A stretch of DNA of 64,000 bases from Maratus speciosus (GCA_963932465.1 OZ010794.1:444355502-444419501); one strand, 5' to 3'; numbered from the stretch's first letter, positions 33,980 through 46,944 are shown. The notes: generated from the sequence alone by a model not told the origin. Made by a program: numbers and translations.

Positions 33980-36376
33980 CAGGGTGTCCGGTCCCAACGG
34001 TGTCCAATGGCTAATTCCTAAACCGTTAGTCATAGACATATAGTTCCAATTACAAAAATGTTTTAAATCAGGTAAAGAAATATTTTAAAAGCGATTTGGG
34101 TCAATAAAAAACTTTCTTAAAAAATTACGAAATTAAAATTTTTATATGGTCCCCCGGTCCTATAAGTCATATTTAGTAAAAATTTCCTATTACACTGACA
34201 AGTAAGACAAAAAAAGTCCCATTCATATAACACTAAAATCGAGCGAATTATGAAACTTTAAAAATGCATGACTTATGCCACTTTTCTGCCCTAAAAAACA
34301 AATGAGTTCAGCTTGGCTTTGAGGGATCACATACCAAGTGCTTAAAGCATTCGAAGATCTTATTCATGTGTATCTGCGCTTTGAAAAAATCGTTCAAGTA
34401 TTACGATTAAGTTAACATTTATTAAGTTTCAGATTGGCTGAAATAACATACGTTTTATTTTGTCAGGATTTGAGACTGTTTCTTTTATGATTTCTTTTAA
34501 TAAAATTATGTTATTTTTATAAGTTTTTATGTTACTTCAACGATCTTATGTATGTTTTTCCAGTTCAAAATTTGTATTCGAACTTTAACCCACTTTCCAA
34601 TATCCGATCGAGATTACAATTTTCATACTGGCGCAAATCCGATAACAATCTAATATTATTATGATTTCCGATGGTACCATTTATACTTATTTTACAGGAT
34701 AACACAAAAAATTTCGGATAGATTACCGCCAAGAAGTTTAAGAAAAAGTTTTAGATTAGATAATAGAAGACTGCGATTGTTGGGTTTTTTTTTACCTTTT
34801 ATGCATTTTTTAGCACTGAATCCGAAAATTACATTACTTTTTAACCGTCATGTCAGGATATTTCGAAAATCATAAATATTCAAATTTAAAGAATAACAAA
34901 AATCGGATACTATAAAGTAGAGGACATGGTTGTGTTTTTTAACTTTTGATAATTGATTTTTACTTACTTTTTAGCTCTGAATCTGAAAATGACCTTCATT
35001 TTTAACCATCACGTTAGAATTTTTTTGCAAATCGTAAATGTGTAAGTTAAAATATAGCATAAATCTCATACTATAAAACATATGTAAAACTTTTTTTGTT
35101 TTATTTTATTTTACTTTATTCAATAATTTATTCGATATTTTTGCTTATCCTGGGATTCTTACAGCTAAATAGCTGAGTGGTCCGATGAGAGGAGGGAGGT
35201 GATTCAGTTTTAACTTTGAACTTTTTAACTTTGAAATTTGCGAAAAATCCTGATGTGATGGTCAAAAATGAAGGTCAATTTCACATTCAGCGGTACAGAA
35301 TACATAAGAATGAATTATCAAAAGCTAAAAAAATGACATAACCCAACTTTTGCAGGCTAGTGTAATCTAATAATATTTTAAAATACGTATCATTTTGTAA
35401 AGAAATGAGGCTGTTAACTTAGCATCATTTTATTTAACAAAAATTCTGTTTTTTCTTTCTTCTTAAATGTTTATTACAAATTGTATATTTTACATTAATA
35501 TGTCAGAATGATTAAAGATTTCAAATCTATATTGCAATGTTAATTTTACTCTCAACCATTTTTTAATATATCTGACGAAATTATATTTCGACTAAATTTG
35601 TGAATGACCCCCAATTTGCTGCAAAAAATAGGCTCCAACTTTAAACAGCTATTACTCGGTCAATTTTAATCGTAGAATAACGGGACTTTTTGTGCATTAC
35701 TTGTCAGTGTAAATGGAAAATTTTACTAAATATAACTTATAGAACCGGGGACCGTATAAAAATTTAAATTTCGTAATTTTTTAAGAAATGTTTTTATTGA
35801 CCCAAATCGCTTTTAAAATATTTCTTTATCTGATTTTAAACATTTTTGTAATTGGAACTACCGGGTGTCCCAAAAAGGACTGACTGATTTTAAAATTCAG
35901 TAACTTGCAAACGGTGACAGATATTTAAAAAATTCTTGCAGGAGGGTTATGCATAAGGTCAAAAGTTTTTTTACAGTGATTTTCAACTTTAGTTCGAATT
36001 ACAAACAATAGATGGCGCTGCGATCAATAGACGCTGAATTCTGGCTCGATTTTTGGTACTTCGTGGCCCGGATAATACATTTCCATCTCCTTTTTCAGCA
36101 TGGAGCAAGAGAAAGGACCAGAAATCGAGCCTGTATTTAGCGACTATTGCTTACAGCGCCATCTATTGTTTGTAATTCGAACTAAAATCGAAAATCACTA
36201 TAATAAAACTTTTGACCTTATGCATAACCCTCCTGCAAGAATTTTTTAAATATCTGTCACCGTTTGCAAGTTATTGAATTTTAAAATCAGTCAGTCCTTT
36301 TTGGGACACCCGGTATATGCCTATGACTAACGGTTTAGGAATTAGCCATTGGACACCATTGAGACCGGACACCCTG
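33980..36376. mobile_element. TA-flanked DNA element with long TIRs (CAGGGTGTCCGG)
   Basis: The left TIR (from 33980) and the reversed right TIR (from 36376) match for about 250 bp, including TGGCTAATTCCTAAACCG and ATTTTAAAAGCGATTTGGG. TA lies at 33978-33979 and 36377-36378. The right TIR is interrupted by a 453-bp MITE. Two related ~150-bp segments (34811-34920, 34971-35090) recur inside. No transposase was found. Confidence 0.85.
35861..36313. mobile_element. 453-bp MITE (CCGGGTGTCCC), nested copy
   Basis: The ends are CCGGGTGTCCCAAAAAGGAC, exactly inverted at the other end, with TA on both sides. The interior is itself roughly palindromic (GATGGCGCTGCGATCAATAG against TTACAGCGCCATCTATTG). 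The uninterrupted target is visible in the opposite TIR of the host element (ATATAGTTCCAATTAC near 34040). Confidence 0.92.
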
Positions 36377-36588
36377 TATATTACAAATATAGTTCCATGT
36401 AAGTTTATAATTATAATTTTAATTAGGTAACATTGAATACAGTGAGGAAAATATTTGTATCCCACCCATCCCTGTTAGTGTCCCATTCATCCTTGCTATG
36501 GGGATGATTGGGACAGAGAGGAACTTTTTAAAAATTTTATAATATTTTACTGTATAATAATAATCTTAGACTAAATATTGCGCATATA
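36377..36588. other. Spacer with GGGATGATTGGGACA motifs
   Basis: Contains CCCACCCATCCCTG and GGGGATGATTGGGACAGAG, related to the MITE at 31943-32378. Its ends are not resolved. Confidence 0.45.
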
Positions 36589-37041
36589 CCGGGTGTCCCA
36601 AAAAGGACTGACTGATTTTAAAATTCAATAACTTCCAAACGGTGACAGGTGTTAAAAAAATTCTTGCAGGAGGGTTATGCATAAAGTCAAAAGTTTTATT
36701 ACAGTGATTTTCGATTTTAGTTCGAATTACAAACAATAGATGGCGCTGCGATCAATAGAGGCTCAATTCAGGCTCGATTTTTGGTACTTCGTGGCCCGGA
36801 TAATACATTTCCATCTCCTTTTTCTGCATAGAACAAAATAAAGGACCAAAAATCGAGCCTGTATTTAGCGACTATTGCTTACAGCGCCATCTATTGTTTG
36901 TAATTCGAACTAAAATCGAAAATCACTGTAATAAAACTTTTGACTTTATGCATAACCCTCCTGCAAGAATTTTTTTAATATCTGTCACCGTTTGGAAGTT
37001 ATTGAATTTTAAAATCAGTCAGTCCTTTTTGGGACACCCGG
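36589..37041. mobile_element. 453-bp MITE (CCGGGTGTCCC), second copy
   Basis: Same length and ends as the copy at 35861-36313, with TA on both sides (36587-36588 and 37042-37043). The two copies lie 275 bp apart in the same orientation and differ by few substitutions, so the family was active recently relative to its hosts. Confidence 0.92.
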
Positions 37042-37043
37042 TA

Positions 37044-38161
37044 TGTAGATAATATGTGCATATATGGAGTTCTATATTTAATTATGCTACTGCAAATGTT
37101 ACTTTGCATTATTGTGGCAAACAAATGTACATAGTTATGCCCCGTGTTGATAGATTTAAAAATTGCATGCTTGAAAATTATTTTAAAGTAAGTTACAGTT
37201 TCAATTAAAATTTATATGAAAACACACTTATGCTCTATTCGATGGGGTTGGAATTATGTTTTGAAGCGAACATATATGGAATCAATGCGAAATCGGTCGA
37301 GCATATCTCGACTTCTAGTGTTACTTTTAGGATTATCGTTAATGACTGAAAAGGTTATACGTTATATATGGTTGCGATCGCAAATATTTCATTTTGTTTA
37401 TGAAATGTCCGACTTCGATTAGTTTGTTTTCAGCTACGTGAATTTAGATTAGCCAAATGAGTCCGTTCGTTAATAAAGCGTCAAGTCTCTCTTAGCACTA
37501 GGAAAAACCTAGTTTGTTGCCAAAAAAATCAAACTTTTTAATTTTGAAAAATTGAGGTACACTCTTATTAAAAATCAGAAAATCAGAAATTCTGCGATTA
37601 AATAAAACAAATATTTCTATTCCAAAATAGTCGTATTCAATATACGGGAGATTTGGAAGATATGCAAAGTCGGAACAAACTACCTCCAAAAAGGCTGAAG
37701 GTGGTGGTGGTGGTGGTGTGTGTGTGTGTGTGTGAGGGGGGGGGGGTGTTATTTACAAAAGGGACAAATAACTTACAAAGAAATAGTCTAATAATTACGC
37801 TACGAACTATAAAAAATCCTACAACTATGCACTTTATTCCCTTGAAGGGCGGTGTGATATTTTTATCCCATTTAATTTTAATTAAGATTTGTAGAAGAAT
37901 TTGTTAACAAAATTTTATTATTATTCCTGATGAAAAAAAGGTGTGTTTGTGGGAGTGGGGCGAGGGAAATTTCTTTATTTATTTTCAAATAAAAACTTCC
38001 GAAAATTTTGGTTTGAATTCAACATTACAAAAACACAATTATTTGTCCCTGAAAGCGTAATTAGGAAAGTTTATAGGGCATGTACTTCCAATAGTTTGTA
38101 TGGGGACAAAATCTAGAAATTAATTGCGGAACGGAGCTTTATTATTTATCTTATTTCTTGT
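37044..38161. other. Spacer with GGT/GT/G microsatellite
   Basis: A compound simple repeat (GGT)n, (GT)n, G-run lies at about 37699-37748. The remainder shows no recognisable gene or element. Confidence 0.6.
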
Positions 38162-39512
38162 CAGGGCTTAATTTCTAATATATTATTTTTTCATACATTA
38201 TTTGCGAAATTTAAAGCTTTTCTTTTTTCTTCAGCAGAATAAAAAATTTAAATATAACTATCAGCATATTCTTAGCTGTCAACTATTCCACTTTTTAGTT
38301 ATCACTCCTTCCGAATAGAAATCTTTGCCTAATTTTAATGGTAATTAATTGCAGAATTCTGCGATTAAATAATGTGAGGATTATGATTAGGAAATAGTAT
38401 TAACACAAAAATGGAATAGCTCGCAGCTATGCATTTTTATGAAAAAATGAATGAAATTTACAGAAATTAATATTTATATGCTGAAGAATAGAACAACGTT
38501 TTTCAACTTCCTATAAAAGATCTATATCTTAAACCCTAATCGATTCCTTCCGCATAACAATCTTTTGTGGCGAGTCCCTGAAAATAAGATTAAATTAAAA
38601 ATTTGACACCGTTATCGGAAAGATTTGATGCTTTTATAGAAAAGGGGGAAACACTGTTCGATTTACCTTCTATCAGAATAACAATACATGGCAATTATAT
38701 CTATACTTACAAATGAAAGTTATTTCGTAAATGTGAAGCAGAGCCTTAGCATGGACGGCGTTCAGAATACAAATTAAATAGAAAAATCACTAACGTGATT
38801 TTATACTCGTACACAATAGAAGACTAAAAACCTGAAACAAACAAAACCTCAAGCTGACGCTCGTTTACTAAGAAACAGAAAATATTCTTTGCAAGTTAGA
38901 TATCTAAATAAAAGAAAAAAATAAACCATCCAATCAAAAATTATCTTACTGTCACAAAAGAAAATCGAACTGAAAGCAAATTCATTGTTCAGTCTCTTGA
39001 GTAGCCCCGTATCAACACGTCACCGCCATCTATGTCAGACATAAATTTGAAAATTTCACTAGAATAGAAAATCACGATATCTGTTTTCCCTTCAATCTTA
39101 TCAAAATAGCATTAAAATGATTTGAAATAGAATAGAATACGTAATGTTTAAGGAGGAAAAGTTTTTTTTCTATACATGAATAAATAAAATTTTGAAAGTA
39201 AGACAGATTGAGCTTGAGCCAGCCCAAGCCTAAAAACTGATATAAAAATTGAGTCCGTTTCATCTCCATCTCCTACATGTGCGACACATTACGTCACATG
39301 TAAGTGTTTCGTCAGCCCCGTAAGTGTTTTGATAGAAAAGAACGCAAAAGCTTGGAGATGGGAAGAAAAAGAAAGGGTAATTTAGGCATCGGTTTTTCGG
39401 AAACGCTACTACACTGGGCTCCGGTGAATTCCGACAAATATTTAAATATTTACTGAAAACAAAGAAGTACCGAAGCTGAGCTCCGTTGGGCTCTGGTGCA
39501 AATTAAGCCCTG
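38162..39512. mobile_element. hAT element, copy 2 (solo)
   Basis: Ends CAGGGCTTAATTT and the inverse, 1351 bp, with flanks TTTCTTGT (38154-38161) and TTTCTTAT (39513-39520), 7 of 8 identical. It is homologous to the hAT at 8453-14327 but lacks that copy's Helentron insertions, so it serves as the empty site. Internal matches include GTTATCACTCCTTCCGAAT and ATAGCATTAAAATGATTTGA. Confidence 0.88.
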
Positions 39513-39520
39513 TTTCTTAT

Positions 39521-40887
39521 TGATTTATATTTTATTGTTTTACGTAGAAATTGCTGTTTCAAATCGAAATATTTACATTTGGTACCGGTCAAATGATAGG
39601 TTGTTAGTATATTTAGTTTTAAGCACTTTAATTCTAAAATGTAAAATAATTTTCAAACTTAAACTTATATAAATAGGATACAGAGGAATTCGTGGCCACA
39701 CATAGAAGATAACTGGTTGTAATCGAAGGCGGAAACTACATTATCAATGTGTCTGGTATCTTTCGACCAGTTTGCAAGAAGCCGACAATTGTCCAATAAT
39801 TGCAGAATGAAGTTCTTTGACATCGTACTGCAGTGTCTAGAAATACAAAGTGTGGAAATCAACAAGCAAAACCGTTTTAAAAAATTAATTTCCCAAGAGG
39901 GCGCTATGATCGAGTTTTTTGCTAAGAATGAATAGAAATACAGTGTGATTTTAGATATTTATGATGCAATTTAATCTACTTGAAACTTATTTTTGAAAGA
40001 TAAATTTTGCGAAAAACAGAATTAAAAAGATTTATTTTGTAGTACACGATACATTAGGAATGAACGAAAATTCGGATACATATTAGGTCATTAATTATAA
40101 AACGTCCGATTTGAAAACAATTTTTTTATTTAGAAATTCTCAATTCACACCAGAATAGTTTCAATAGTAATTTCGATTGATTTTATTTGTGAAATGATCG
40201 TATTTTTATTAAGTAAAAATAATTAATAAAACTTTCTGGCAAGAAATCGGAATTTCTAACTAAAAAAAAAAAAAATCAAATCAGACTTTTCATAATGACA
40301 TAATATATTAAATGCATTTTGCACTATTTTTAAGCGCTGTAGTTAATGCTTAGTGTTTACACTTTCAAGCAATAAATTCGATGACAGCACCGTTTAAAAA
40401 AAGCACAGCGTCACCTAAGTTATTTTTTGGGTACGTTCTAAAGCAATACAGCAGTACCGGAATACGCGATTTCCACACTATATATATATATATTTAGACG
40501 CTGTAACCGTACTGATAAGATGTGTCACACAATACTACGAAATTTCGTGAAATTTCTAAGAATATTGGTTTGGTGCACTTTCGTATATGCTTAAAATTTA
40601 AGCTTTTTTACCCTGCAGGCATTAAATGGATTAGGGTTGGGGAAACTTTCTTTCTGCATGATCAATGATGTATAGTACAATGATGTAATTATTACTGAAC
40701 TTAAGTAAATTTTATACAATAATAATCGTATTTGCGCGCTCAGTTAACTATTTATGCAAGTACATCGAATATAAATATTATCACATGTATCCATTTCAAT
40801 AAAAATATGAATGCATAAAATCTTTTTGTTAAATAAATTAACATGCTTTAATTGAGCCCATATTCGGGACTAAAAAAGCAATAAGGC
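39521..40887. other. Unassigned AT-rich sequence
   Basis: A 200-nt stretch at about 39665-39935 is open on both strands, but neither translation shows a domain. A (TA)n run lies at about 40480-40492. Nothing else recognised. Confidence 0.5.
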
Positions 40888-40891
40888 TTAA

Positions 40892-41110
40892 CCCTTTAAC
40901 AGTGATATTTGTTTTCTTACAAAAAAATTAAAAATGGGGCTGGACACCACTTTTTCCATACTAAAATATTTACCTTACTTAATCGAAAAATATCTGACAA
41001 TCAATAAAGATAAATTTACTGTTACAAATTAGTGGTATCAAAATGTTTTTAATAATGAAGCAAGCAAAGTGTTCTTGCCCGAATCCAGTTCGGGCCACAG
41101 TGTTAAGGGG
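40892..41110. mobile_element. piggyBac-like MITE (219 bp)
   Basis: TTAA flanks both sides (40888-40891 and 41111-41114). Ends are CCCTTTAACA and, reversed, CCCCTTAACA. A hairpin GCCCGAA/TTCGGGC (41077-41095) lies 15 bases inside the right end. Confidence 0.82.
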
Positions 41111-41114
41111 TTAA

Positions 41115-41545
41115 ACACTTGGTCGAGAATGCGTTACGACAAATTTCTGTTTCAAAATATGTTTTTTCATTCTGAAAGAAGGTTAGTTTTTGTATCTATG
41201 CAATAAGAATTTTGTAAAAGCGCGAAATGTCTAGGGCGAATAGAACATAAGAATTTGAGGTAATTTGGCATAATGATATTTTTTATCAGCTTAAATGTAC
41301 AGGTCTTCGAGATTCATTAAAATCAGGGTGATGAAACAGCAGAAACCTGAAAAAAAAAATTAATAAATCGTTCTTTTGATGAAACCAAGACGTAAACTGA
41401 GTCGAAAATAGTTATTTTTAGGACACCGAAAACCTAAATCGGAACGAAATATTTTATTTTATTTGATCCGGCGCTATAACTTGAACAGTGTTGCAATTGG
41501 CAACTATTTTTTTATTCTATTAAAAAAAATAATTTTTGCCATGTA
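41115..41545. other. Unassigned AT-rich sequence
   Basis: No feature recognised. Confidence 0.4.
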
Positions 41546-41991
41546 CAGTCGCACGTGGTAAAAAAGTAAACATCCTCAACTAACTCTGCAACTAATTATA
41601 ATAGAAGAAAGTTACCGGTACCAAACAATTAGAAATAAAGACTACTTTTAAATGATGTATATAAAATTTACGTAAGGGGTTGTCTACAAATCAAAACCAG
41701 ACCAATTTTTTTTTTCAATAATAATTCCCAATTTTGACCCTATATTCGGTTTAAACTTTGCCAGAAACGCAATTTCAAGTCATTTGGATGATAAGTTTTT
41801 GAATTATAAACATTCAAAATTTACGAGTTTCTAATGTTAAATTACGCTTTCATATTTTTATTAATATCTCCTGAAATTATAATCCTCATGTAAAAATTTT
41901 TTGTGTGGTTAGAATACTTAGAAACTTAAATATAAATACATTGAATTTATAATTAAAAAAAAAAAAATTATACTACGAATTATGAAATTAA

Positions 41992-42503
41992 CCTTTAACC
42001 CCTTAACCTACAATGACGGGCATAGCCCGCGTACGATGATCGAGCCAAATGTAAATTCCTCGTACCACTAAAATTTCACAGTAAATATAGTTTAATTTAA
42101 TCGTCTAAATTCCATGATTAAACAAGACAAAAATCTCTATTAAATTTTAGTGGTAGCTATGGCTTTGCCAAACCGTGGAGCTGTTAAAAGTAAATCGTAG
42201 GTTAAGGGGTTAACTGATGTGACTGAAATTGTCACACAACTACTGTGAAGCGGTGTGTGAGACCGCTCCATCGAAAGATGAATAAAGGCGCGATTAACTC
42301 ATAGGATGGTGTTTTTGTACTAAACTTTTCGTACAAGACTATTATAATTAAATTTCCCCTATTCAAAAGTCTTTAGTGATATTACTAAAGTTCCAAACGA
42401 AACAAAATTTCAGTAGTGTTTGTAGTTAAACTGAAAGTTACAAGTTAAACTATAAAAAATGAAAAAAGCAGCGGTCTGTGAGACTGGTAACATCAGTTAA
42501 AGG
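41992..42503. mobile_element. piggyBac-like MITE with a nested MITE in its terminal repeat
   Basis: TTAA flanks both sides (41988-41991 and 42504-42507). The left end CCTTTAA is interrupted by the MITE 41999-42209 and resumes CTGATGTGAC. The right end, reversed, is CCTTTAACTGATGTTACC. The empty site is in the paralogous element at about 50105-50125 (GAAATTAATATTC). GTCTGTGAGAC (42474-42484) lies 19 bases inside the right end. Confidence 0.9.
41999..42209. mobile_element. piggyBac-like MITE (211 bp), third nesting level
   Basis: TTAA at 41995-41998 and 42210-42213. Ends CCCCTTAACCTAC are identical and inverted. CGGGC ATA GCCCG (42017-42029) lies 18 bases inside the left end. It sits in the TTAA of the host MITE's own CCTTTAAC terminus. 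Confidence 0.92.
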
Positions 42504-43131
42504 TTAATATTTCAAAATATATATATATATGATTTGCAATCTACTTTTTGATAGATTTATATTTATTATGCTAATTCGCAATTTCGAAGTTTTCTAATTA
42601 TGATTAAAATACGTCAAAATGATGCTTTGATGTGCAGAAAAGCCTAATTTGAAAAAAAAATATATATTTTACTCATTTTATTGACACGTTTGGGTTGGGA
42701 ATAGTCGAAACATATTAAGCGAGTGAAACGGTCATTTTGCCAAGAAATAATATTTTAATAGAAGTGACATAGCCATCCTGCAGTATTTCAACAATCGAGT
42801 ACCGAACTTCAATTTGTATACAGTCCCTAAAATAGGCTCATTTTAAAATAATTAATTTCTCGTAAACTAATCATACGAATTTCATGAAATTTTGTTTTTA
42901 GGCTGATTGAAGGTGTAGAATTTATTTATGGTGTCAAACTTGGATATTTCTATTGAAAAAAAGAAACAAAGTTTGGGTTTGTTTTGATATGTAGATGTCC
43001 TCTAAGCAAATTTTATATATATCATTTAAAATTAGATTTTATTCCCAATCATTTGGTACCAGTAATTTTTTTCTACAATAATTTGCTACAGAGTTAGTGG
43101 AGGGAGTTTACTTTTTTGTTTTCCACGACTG

Positions 43132-43300
43132 TACTTCTTAGACAATTTCAAGAGAAATCTACCACAAAGAAGTCTTTTTAAATAGTGGGGAAAAAAAATA
43201 TATAAAAATAGTTGCCACTTAGCCCTGCTTGAACAAAGAGTATTACGATTCGAAGCCCAGGTTTATTTCACTGTTACATGATGCACATGAGATTCTTTAA
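43132..43300. other. Unassigned spacer
   Basis: No feature recognised. Confidence 0.4.
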
Positions 43301-43500
43301 CCCCTTCGCGACGGGAGCCTTTTACGAAATGTTTATTACTTTGCTACCGGTTTTAAAAAACAGAAGTTTGTGCCAATTCAAATAGGGAAAATGCTCGGAT
43401 TAAATAAGGCAAATTTTACAGTAAAATTTTACTGGTGAGGATAAACGAGGATCCTTAGGTCTATTTCCGGCACGTATATGTGTCGCTCGTCCCCAAGGGG
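43301..43500. mobile_element. piggyBac-like MITE (200 bp)
   Basis: TTAA at 43297-43300 and 43501-43504. Ends are CCCCTTCGCGACGGGAG and, reversed, CCCCTTGGGGACGAGCG. A near-palindrome CACGTATATGTG (43471-43482) lies 18 bases inside the right end. Confidence 0.82.
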
Positions 43501-43504
43501 TTAA

Positions 43505-43866
43505 AGATTTTAAATAACTGCATTTTTTTTTAAAAATAATGGTAAAGAAAGGAAGTATACTATAATTTGTGCAAATTTTTTAATGAAAAATCATTTTTTG
43601 TATAAGTGACAATATTATTTTTAATTATAAAAAGGATAAAAATGCGAGAAGCAATGGACATCACTTTGTTTACCGTCAATTTGATATGAAATATTAGTTT
43701 TAAACTATATAAGCTCCGCCCATTGTTGAGCATTTTTTAAATGATGGTTCCCCACGAGTTGATCACCACCGAGAGAAACTTCTACTAGTTTTCTGGAGCA
43801 GAAATTTTCGTCTTATTTAAGCAAGGTATTCTGAAATTATAAAAGGCGAAAATTTCTTTTCTAAAT
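43505..43866. other. Unassigned AT-rich sequence
   Basis: No feature recognised. Confidence 0.4.
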
Positions 43867-43874
43867 AAGTTGTG

Positions 43875-44075
43875 CAGGGTTGCCAGTTTGGGCATTTTTT
43901 TTTTTTTTTTATAATTCTGAAATTTCGCATTGATTCCAGAAATTTTCTATAACATTCTTTTCTTTGATTAATGAGAGCAATATCGTTATTGCTTAAAGTA
44001 AAATTTTTTCTTTCAGAATATCATATATGAATTCGGAAATTTTTAATTAAAAATAAGGCCAAACTGGCAACACGG
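43875..44075. mobile_element. hAT-type MITE (201 bp)
   Basis: Perfect 8-bp duplication AAGTTGTG at 43867-43874 and 44076-44083. The left end CAGGGTTGCCAGTTTGG and the right end CCAAACTGGCAACACGG are inverted. The interior is AT-rich without coding. Confidence 0.88.
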
Positions 44076-44083
44076 AAGTTGTG

Positions 44084-44539
44084 GCAATTTTCCAATGCGG
44101 TAATCAGGCCCTGCGTTGCCTAGAAACATTTTTCAAATTTACGCATTAGGAAGTATCTTACAATACATGAATTAAATACGAAATTTTTACAGTCTTTTGC
44201 AGTGAAAACAATAATACATCACATAGACGGAAATACGGATTCAGAATATGTAAGTAGTTCATGATGTTTGCTTTTAAAACACGAGTATTCTCGTGATGAA
44301 TCAATAAAATGATAAAAATCACCTAAGTATTTCATATTTCAGAAAGAGAGAAGAAACAAATTCAGTATTGAATTTTTATAAAATTGAATTGAATTTTTAT
44401 AAAACTGTTCGTGAAAAAAGTTTTGGATTTTTTGGTAAAGCGACTTTATTATTGAAACTCCACCCACAAACTAACATAAAATAAATTTAATAACAGAATC
44501 TGCATAGAATACAATATTTAAATAAGAAACAAAGATATA
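44084..44539. other. Unassigned AT-rich sequence
   Basis: A 20-nt direct repeat (TTGAATTTTTATAAAA) around 44370-44405 is the only visible structure. Confidence 0.4.
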
Positions 44540-45504
44540 CAGGGTGTCTGAAAAGTCTGGAAACGGTCGAATAACTCGAGAAATACGAAGCAGATTGAAA
44601 AACGAAAATATACGTGTTAAATGTTTTTTAAAAAGCTACTCAGTGATGCCAAATTTGACCCCCGCAACCGCTCCCCGGGGGGTCAGAGGGAGTCCAACTT
44701 TGAAATCTGAATGATAACCCACACGTTTTATTGCAGATTCGGATTACGAGCAAAAATACGTAACTTTTGTATTTAACATTTTTTTCTAATCTTCGTTGAT
44801 CACGGTGTAATCGAGCAAATAAAACAGATATACATATTTTGGTTTTCCCAACCCGGTTTTCACATCTCGAAATCTGATTGGCCAGAACTTTTAACGTCAA
44901 AGTTGCCGTCTTTTGCGGAAATAGTGTTTCTCGAAAACCATCAGTGGAGATTGTTTTAATGGCGCTTTATATGCTTTTTCCATAAAAATTAGTAGAAATA
45001 TATTAAATTAGTTTTCTATTTGCATTTCTTTTTATCCAGTCAATCATTTTAAAATAATAAACTGCGTGCTTTGATATTTTAACAAGTAAATAAGCACCTC
45101 CCCTCCCGAACAGAAAAGTGACAGTCTTCATTATTTGGGGGCGGGGTGTGTTGATAATCTGTCTTTCGATGTCTTCTGCTGTCAAAAAAGATCACCTAAT
45201 TCGGGGCCGGATGGGAGTGCATGAGTTTTTTTTTAATTATTACTATAGAATAACATATAGGACCAAAAAAAAAAACAAACAAAAAAAAAAAACATATAAA
45301 ATCTTTTTTGTGCTGGCTGATCAAAGGATGGGAAGTAGCGTAAATTTCAGGTGGAGGGCGGGATTATAGGTTTTGATGATTGATCAGCTACTGCAACTAC
45401 TGGCTAGCAAGTAGGGCGGAAAACATTAAAAAATACTAATAAACGTAATACTTTTTTGTTAATTAATATATTTTTCCATTTTTTTCATAATTTTAAATTT
45501 ATTA

Positions 45505-45649
45505 TTGGGTTATTCGGAAAATCAATTCGTAGCGGAAAATCCTGTCCGGTAATTATTAGATATCGGAATCAATGTCTAATTATTAAATAATATAATTTTC
45601 CGGTACGAATTGATTTTCCCAAACGGATACGACTTTCCGAACGACCCAA
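45505..45649. mobile_element. 145-bp TA-flanked MITE (TTGGGT ends)
   Basis: Ends TTGGGTTATTCGGAAA and, reversed, TTGGGTCGTTCGGAAAG, with TA on both sides. The outer right-arm copy at about 48158-48185 shows the uninterrupted target (AAATTATTAATTTT on the plus strand). Confidence 0.88.
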
Positions 45650-46744
45650 TAATTTTAAACAATTGAAAAATTTTGATCTTTTAAACTTTTGAATTTAAAG
45701 TATAATTTAACTCTTTTAGCACTGTTGATTATTTCCTGGGGGAGAAGACGTTTTAATTTTCATGGGGGAAGGATAATGTAGAAAAGTGTTTAATTATTTA
45801 TTAATTATTACAATAATATAACAAATGTGAAAAAATATATAAACAAAAACGTTTTTTGCAGAACACATTAAAAACAAATTAGTTTATTCCTACATTTTTT
45901 AAGCCCGAGAAGGGACACTTATTCATATATTTCATTCAATTACTTCGATGTTTAACGTTAAAGTTTTGTAACAAATAAGTTAGAGCTTTTGCGACAGTGT
46001 CCTTAAAAAAGGACTCATAATTTTTATTTTACTGGCACGCAGAATATTTAATTAAAATTTTCCATTTATAACGTACTTGAAAATATTTTCAATAAACTAG
46101 TTTATAAATTCTGATGTCGGTCTATCATTTCATCAGTTTATGAACAGAATTACTCCGCACCGGTAAGGGTTAAACCAAATGAGCATTAAAAAATAAAAAC
46201 AAAATTTAAACAATATGATAATTTAAATACCCTAAAAACTTAGGTACCCTTCAAATTAAATCGAAATAAATCTTAGACTTTTAAAAATGTTTTTTTGTAT
46301 TTTACATGTGCCTTATCATTTTGTATACACGCATCATAAGCATAATACAAAATCTGCAATACAAATATTTGCAACTTAAAAATGAAAACAGTTAAAAATT
46401 TATTTAGATTTCTTTTTAACGAAACCTAAGTTTTTAATGGGTTTTATGTATCATATTGTTTGATGTTTAAAAATTGTTCAATTGGTTTAACTTATTTGTT
46501 ACAAAAATTTAAGATCGTACAACTAACTGAATGAAATATACTAATAAATACCCCTTCTAGGGCTTAAAAAAGGAAGAAAATAAACTGATCTGTTCTTAAT
46601 TTGTTCTGCCAATTATGTTTTAGATTATATTTTTTGTCATATAAGTTATTTTATTGTATTAATAAACAAACAGTTTTCTACATTATCCTTCTGTTATAAA
46701 AATTAACACGTCGTCTATCCCAGCAAATAATCATTACACTTTAA

Positions 46745-46944
46745 CCCTTTCGAGACCGCATCTCGTACACAAATTGTATTTTGAATACACCGTGTTTTTT
46801 CAACTGTCCCCTTTACTTGTGAAATACCAAAAAATCCTTTAATTAAAAAATCAAATATTATATTCATTTATTAATGGTGCCCAAAACAAATTAGACATCC
46901 AACTTTTGATTATGAATATATGTGCCTCACAAAGCCCGACAGAG
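46745..46944. mobile_element. piggyBac-like MITE (200 bp)
   Basis: TTAA at 46741-46744 and 46945-46948. Ends are CCCTTTCGAGA and, reversed, CTCTGTCGGGC. The tandem right-arm copy keeps the empty site, TTAAAGAGTT at 48111-48120, matching the right flank exactly. A weak hairpin TGTG CCT CACA lies 13 bases inside the right end. Confidence 0.82.

Larger units (their letters stand above)
41546..43131. mobile_element. TA-flanked long-TIR element (CAGTCG), copy 1
   Basis: The ends are CAGTCGCACGTGGTA and, reversed, CAGTCGTGGAAAACA, with TA on both sides. Both arms continue with GTAAAC, CCTC/CTAACTC and AATAAAGTCTACTTTTAAATGA-like sequence. It is 522 bp longer than copy 2 (49651-50714), mainly because of the TTAA element at 41992-42503. 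Confidence 0.88.

Noticed and set aside
39665..39935. Possible exon, open on both strands
   Set aside because: Neither translation shows a domain, splice context or codon bias that I can support.
45711..46169. piggyBac-like element (TTAA + CTCTTTTAGCAC ... GGTAAGGG + TTAA)
   Set aside because: The left sequence continues unbroken in the other arms of the 44540-49169 element, so it is not a boundary.
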